From Clostridia bacterium (GTDB lineage: Bacteria > Bacillota > Clostridia > Christensenellales > Borkfalkiaceae), in NCBI GenBank assembly GCA_017887095.1, contig JAGHIT010000094.1, forward strand, positions 1 to 64,000: DNA of 64,000 nt, read 5' to 3'. Shown piece after piece: positions 60,018 through 64,000 of the stretch (positions are counted from its first letter, which is position 1; every line of letters starts with the position of its first letter). The notes below the pieces were generated by a model, which was given only the letters and a program-made list of their open reading frames with translations, was not told the origin of the DNA and did not search any database. Position numbers and translations under genes: made by a program.

Positions 60018-60779
60018 ATGTCGGATTGGTTTACTGTGGAGCAAATCGAGGCGGATACCTATGTGATCAGCAAGCCGAAGCATTGGGAAGAGACGCATTG
60101 TTACCTGCTTTGCGGAAGCGAGCGTGCCATCCTGATCGACACGGGCTTGGGAGTGGAAAATATCCGGGAGATCGTCGGCAGGTTGACAAATCTTCCTATT
60201 GTCGTCATCCTTACGCATGCGCATTGGGATCACATTGGCGGGCTTGGTCAATTTGAAACCTTCGCCGTTCATGAGGAGGAAGTGCTTTGGCTGAAAAAAT
60301 TTCCGCTCTCGCTCTCGGTCGTCAGGCGCAGTCTTGCGGAGAAACCGTGCGACTTTCCGCCTCAGTTTGACGTACAATCCTACCGTATTTTTCATGGTAA
60401 ACCGCAACGACTTTTGCATGACGGCGACCGGCTGGAACTTGGAAACAGGACGCTGTCTGTCCTGCACACGCCGGGGCATTCTCCCGGACATTGTTGCTTT
60501 TTTGAAGAAGTGCGTGGGAATCTGTTTACAGGCGATCTCATTTACAGCGGGTGCCTGGATGCGTTTTATCCGACGACCGATCCCGTTGCGTTCTGGCATT
60601 CTGTGAAGCGTGTGCAGCGGCTAAATGTCAGACGCATTCTGCCTGGACATCACGGTATGCGACTCCTGCCCGATTTCATCGGACACATCGAAGCAGCGTT
60701 TTCAGAACTTGCCCGGAAGGGGTGGTTGCACCACGGAAGTGGATGCTATGATTTCGGGGATTTTCGCATTCGACTTTGA
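60018..60779 (+). CDS. MBL-fold metallo-hydrolase
   Basis: VVILTHAHWDHIGGL, LHTPGHSPGHCCFFEE. Confidence 0.92.
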   Translation: MSDWFTVEQIEADTYVISKPKHWEETHCYLLCGSERAILIDTGLGVENIREIVGRLTNLPIVVILTHAHWDHIGGLGQFETFAVHEEEVLWLKKFPLSLSVVRRSLAEKPCDFPPQFDVQSYRIFHGKPQRLLHDGDRLELGNRTLSVLHTPGHSPGHCCFFEEVRGNLFTGDLIYSGCLDAFYPTTDPVAFWHSVKRVQRLNVRRILPGHHGMRLLPDFIGHIEAAFSELARKGWLHHGSGCYDFGDFRIRL

Positions 60780-60975
60780 ATGCCCCATAATTAAATATGG
60801 TCAGGGAATATAAGCAATGCGCCCGTCGTTCTCTGAACGGCGGGCGTGCAAATTGATAGCGGAATTTATAGTTGCGTTCTGCGCGGCACCTTGGCAAAAG
60901 GGACTATCTTCATTTACAATATGTCCCGTGAAAGTGATCGACCACACATAACCGCGCAAAAAAGGGGACTTTTGC

Positions 60976-61726
60976 AACAAAAGTAAGAGGCGTATCTCGC
61001 GATACGCCTCTATTTTCGTGGTGTTTCCATCGTTATAGTCCGTTATTCCGAAAAGTTCTCATTCTCGGGTCTACTTACACTTTTCAGCCGAAAATCCTTT
61101 CGTTCTTGTTGGCTGAACCCCTGACCTTTGATAAGAAAATTTCTTTCCCTTTGGCGAACCATTTTCTCTTTGATCGATCTTGATAGGGGGTCATCTTCGC
61201 TGCCATTCCTCTCAGAAAATCTTTCTCTGTTCAGGATTCACATTTCTTTCAAATGCTTATCTCTGCTCCAGATTTATTTTCCTTGATTCCTTCAGCCTTC
61301 GGATATGTCTCAGTTATGTAATCTGATTTTTGATCTTACCGTTTCAGATGCTTTGGATTTTCCTACTTCGGTTTGATCTTTCGTCATTTTACTTACTTGA
61401 GATGATCCTTTCAGATCTTAAAGAGATGGATGGAATCCCACGCAACGAGTGAGCTACCGTTCAGCTGCGATCCCTTTTGGTTTCCGTACGCAAAACTTTG
61501 TGTCTGCGGGTGGATTGCATTTCCTTTGATAAGGTATTCAAAAGCTCTCTTTTTATTTCTTGTGTTCCTTCTTCCTTTCCTTGATTCCTTCCTGTATCCG
61601 ATTTGCTTGAAAATCGTCCCGCAGAGAATACATTTGGTTTCTTGTTCAGTTCAAAGAATACAAGTTTTATTGAGATTCCTTTTGCGTTCCTTCTCTTTGG
61701 ATTGCTTTTGGCTTCTCCCTTGTTGT
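60976..61726 (-). ncRNA. Candidate large structured noncoding RNA, class unknown
   Basis: Minus-strand promoter TTGACA-16-TATAAT (61733-61760), no convincing ORF, multiple local hairpins (61599-61616, 61241-61255, 61134-61167, 61083-61117), 3' hairpin 60986-61011 followed by T-rich sequence on the minus strand. Confidence 0.6.
60986..61011 (-). terminator. Terminator hairpin of the candidate ncRNA
   Basis: 10-bp stem agaggcgtat/atacgcctct followed on the minus strand by ttacttttgttg. Confidence 0.6.
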
Positions 61727-61732
61727 GCCTTT

Positions 61733-61760
61733 ATTATAACACGGATTTTTCAGTTGTCAA
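61733..61760 (-). promoter_or_regulatory. Sigma-A promoter of the candidate ncRNA
   Basis: Minus strand TTGACA-ACTGAAAAATCCGTGT-TATAAT. Confidence 0.7.
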
Positions 61761-61841
61761 TAGTTTTTCTGAAAAAAATTTTAAATTTTTGTAACTTTTT
61801 TTCTTTAATTGGTTTTGTTAAAATACAGCGAATAAGACGGC

Positions 61842-62582
61842 TCAGAAGGGCTTTGCGTTATAGCTTTCCAAATAGCGGTTGATGCGCGGGAAATCTGAAG
61901 GAGTGATGATACTGATTGCTTTTTCTCCGAATACGCCGTTTTCCGTAACGATAACCGCAAGGAGATTTTTCTTTTCCTCAAAGGCAACAAACACCTCAAA
62001 GACGGTCGCATCCTGGCTCATGATGACGTAGCGTTCTAAAACCGATTCATGCAGAATGTCGCGTACGGGCGTCCCTGTAAAAAAGTGATTGATATCGTCT
62101 CCTGACTTGACGCGTGCCTCGATCTCCGCATAAAGTCCATATGAGTTGATCACGCCGACCATCGTCCCGTGGTCATATACGACAAGAGATTTCTGCCATT
62201 TTTCGCGGAAGGCTTCTACCGCAGTTAGGATGGGCCTGTCGGCAAAGACGGATGCAACTGGCTTGATTTTGATTGCATCTATGAGGCGGGGCGGGCGACA
62301 AATCAATGCTTCGATAAATTCGATCATCTGTACAACATCGTCGCATGGTACTGCTATAACTGTCTCATCTGTGGAGCCGGCAGAACGGTGTACGATCGCG
62401 TTACGGAGTTTTCCATAGTCGATCAGTTCCGCTGCATATCGTCGTACCGTGATATCGACGTCGCTGCATTTTTTGACGAGATCAGTGAAGTTCATCGCTG
62501 CCTTTACGCCATGAATAAGTTTAAGCTGCGCCTCGATGCGGTTATAACTGTGCAAAAACCGCGAGGCATTGGATATATCCAT
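61842..62582 (-). CDS. HEPN-like N-terminal domain + CBS-domain pair protein (paralog of 55728..56432)
   Basis: KLRNAIVHRS (RNxxxH); FTDLVKKCSDVDITVRRYAAELIDYGKLRN parallels FSDLVRRCAEFQMTIRKYEEDLLLCARLRN of the paralog. Confidence 0.65.
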   Translation of the reverse strand: MDISNASRFLHSYNRIEAQLKLIHGVKAAMNFTDLVKKCSDVDITVRRYAAELIDYGKLRNAIVHRSAGSTDETVIAVPCDDVVQMIEFIEALICRPPRLIDAIKIKPVASVFADRPILTAVEAFREKWQKSLVVYDHGTMVGVINSYGLYAEIEARVKSGDDINHFFTGTPVRDILHESVLERYVIMSQDATVFEVFVAFEEKKNLLAVIVTENGVFGEKAISIITPSDFPRINRYLESYNAKPF

Positions 62583-62719
62583 AGTCACCTCCTGAAAAAA
62601 GTATACCATATGTTTCTTGTTTTGACAAGAGGGTTCGGCTTTTTTCGACATCCACTGACACCTTGTCGCACGAATCGCGTCCGGGCAGCTGCTACAATAA
62701 CTGGCACGGAGCAGAGAGA

Positions 62720-63694
62720 ATGATCGTCTATGTGGAAGCTGTATTTGCTGAAAACAGTCTGCTTGACGGGTTGCTGCTGTATCTTTCCGTCAAGTGTGCG
62801 CGGGGAAAGGCGAGTCTGCGTAATTTGCTTGTCGCTGCATCGCTGGGAGGAATACAGGCTGTTATCTTTCCGCTGCTCGATCTTCCCGTCTGGGCGGCAT
62901 ACCCGGTCAAATTTCTGGGCGGGACGCTCCTTGCCGTGGTGGCTGTCAGGAAAGGGAATATAAGACAGTATCTCATTACGGTTGCAGTTTTTTTTCTTCT
63001 GACCTTTGCGCTTGGCGGTCTGTTGACGGCAGTGTATTCCTTTTTTGGGATTGAAACTGCTGACGGTACAGGTTTTTATGTGGAACGCGCGCCCGTCGCG
63101 CTCGTCTTTTCCGTCGCCATGATCTTTTTGATCGCTGTATTGAAGGGGGCGCAGGCACTATATCGGCATCGCAGGATAGAGCAAAATATCTTTGTGTGCG
63201 TTTTGGAACATGGCGAAAAAAAAGTGGTTTGGCGCGGATTTGCGGACAGCGGCAACTGTCTGCAATTTCGCGGACGGCCGGTCGGCGTTATCTCTGCGAC
63301 GGGCGCATTTGCGCTCTTCGGTGCGCACCCCAAAGCCGTGGGGAGGATCAGGGTGGGAACCGTCAACGGTGGTACCGAGCGTCCCGTGTTTTCATGCGAA
63401 CGGCTTCGGGTAGACGGAAGGATCTATTCCGGCGTCTATCTTACCATTGGGGATGTCGGAACACGCTATCAGTTGTTATTACATACAGCATGGACGGAGG
63501 GGAAATATGACCATACTCGGGGTGCTCAAACAATGGCTAAGCAACGTGCGGGGCGGAGAGAACGTTATCCATTATCTTTGCGGGAGCGAGGCGCTCCCTC
63601 TTCCGCTGTCGGCGGAGGAGGAAGAGGAATTGCTCACGAAGATGGAACGCGAAGAGGAGGTGGAGACGGTCAAGGCGAAGCTGATCGAACATAA
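62720..63694 (+). CDS. spoIIGA: Sigma-E processing peptidase SpoIIGA
   Basis: [25 protein letters not shown] ... FADSGNCLQ (DSG active-site-type motif); immediately upstream of sigE. Confidence 0.88.
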   Translation: MIVYVEAVFAENSLLDGLLLYLSVKCARGKASLRNLLVAASLGGIQAVIFPLLDLPVWAAYPVKFLGGTLLAVVAVRKGNIRQYLITVAVFFLLTFALGGLLTAVYSFFGIETADGTGFYVERAPVALVFSVAMIFLIAVLKGAQALYRHRRIEQNIFVCVLEHGEKKVVWRGFADSGNCLQFRGRPVGVISATGAFALFGAHPKAVGRIRVGTVNGGTERPVFSCERLRVDGRIYSGVYLTIGDVGTRYQLLLHTAWTEGKYDHTRGAQTMAKQRAGRRERYPLSLRERGAPSSAVGGGGRGIAHEDGTRRGGGDGQGEADRT

Positions 63695-64000
63695 TCTTAG
63701 ATTGGTCGTATATATCTCGCGCAAATTTGAGAATACGGGCGTCGATCCCGATGATCTGATTTCAATCGGAACGATAGGCTTGATCAAAGCAATCAATTCC
63801 TTCCGACGCGATAAAAATATCAAGCTCGCCACCTATGCTTCACGCTGCATTGAGAATGAAATTCTGATGCATTTAAGAAGGACTGTTAAGCTTAAAAGTG
63901 AAGTCTCCTTTGATGAGCCGCTTAACACCGACTTTGAAGGGAACGAACTGCTTCTTTCCGATATCCTTGGTACGGACAGTGAAACGGTCTATGGCGGCGT
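63507..64000 (+). CDS. sigE: RNA polymerase sporulation sigma factor SigE (3' truncated by window)
   Basis: [62 protein letters not shown] ggagggg. Confidence 0.95.
   Translation, partial: MTILGVLKQWLSNVRGGENVIHYLCGSEALPLPLSAEEEEELLTKMEREEEVETVKAKLIEHNLRLVVYISRKFENTGVDPDDLISIGTIGLIKAINSFRRDKNIKLATYASRCIENEILMHLRRTVKLKSEVSFDEPLNTDFEGNELLLSDILGTDSETVYGG

Noticed and set aside
60819-60849. gcgcccgtcg...cggcgggcgt hairpin after the MBL gene
   Set aside because: Stem is present but there is no T-tract; could be a weak terminator, not confident enough to list.
61430-61882. 150-aa plus-strand ORF (MESHATSELPF...)
   Set aside because: Phe/Leu/Ser-rich translation of pyrimidine-rich strand, no RBS; better explained as antisense of the candidate minus-strand ncRNA.

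Overview
The window is a chromosomal segment of a spore-forming, Clostridia-like Firmicute. Most of it is housekeeping and sporulation operons: complete spoIIIAA-AH, the asp23-nusB-folD-ispA-dxs-tlyA-nadK-argR-recN-spoIVB cluster, scpAB, lexA, coaE/polA, an Rnf operon (rnfCDGEAB), minD with a divergent minE-like gene, nfnAB, and spoIIGA-sigE (truncated by the window end). There are two tRNA-Leu genes. No CRISPR array or intact mobile element was seen. The strongest unexplained signal is a ~0.75 kb region without credible ORFs, about 60976-61726 on the minus strand. It has a near-consensus sigma-A promoter, several visible local hairpins, a 16-nt internal direct repeat and a terminator hairpin, so it is a candidate large structured noncoding RNA. 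It lies just downstream of one of two paralogous genes that appear to fuse a HEPN-like helical domain (RNxxxH motif) to CBS domains. A second focus is a decaying accessory stretch at 27.5-32.5 kb. It holds a truncated LacI regulator still carrying its operator, a frameshifted beta-rich fragment, a sugar isomerase, a xylulokinase with a 1-nt frameshift, and a Fic-domain remnant. Everything here was read by eye; no database search or folding was run.
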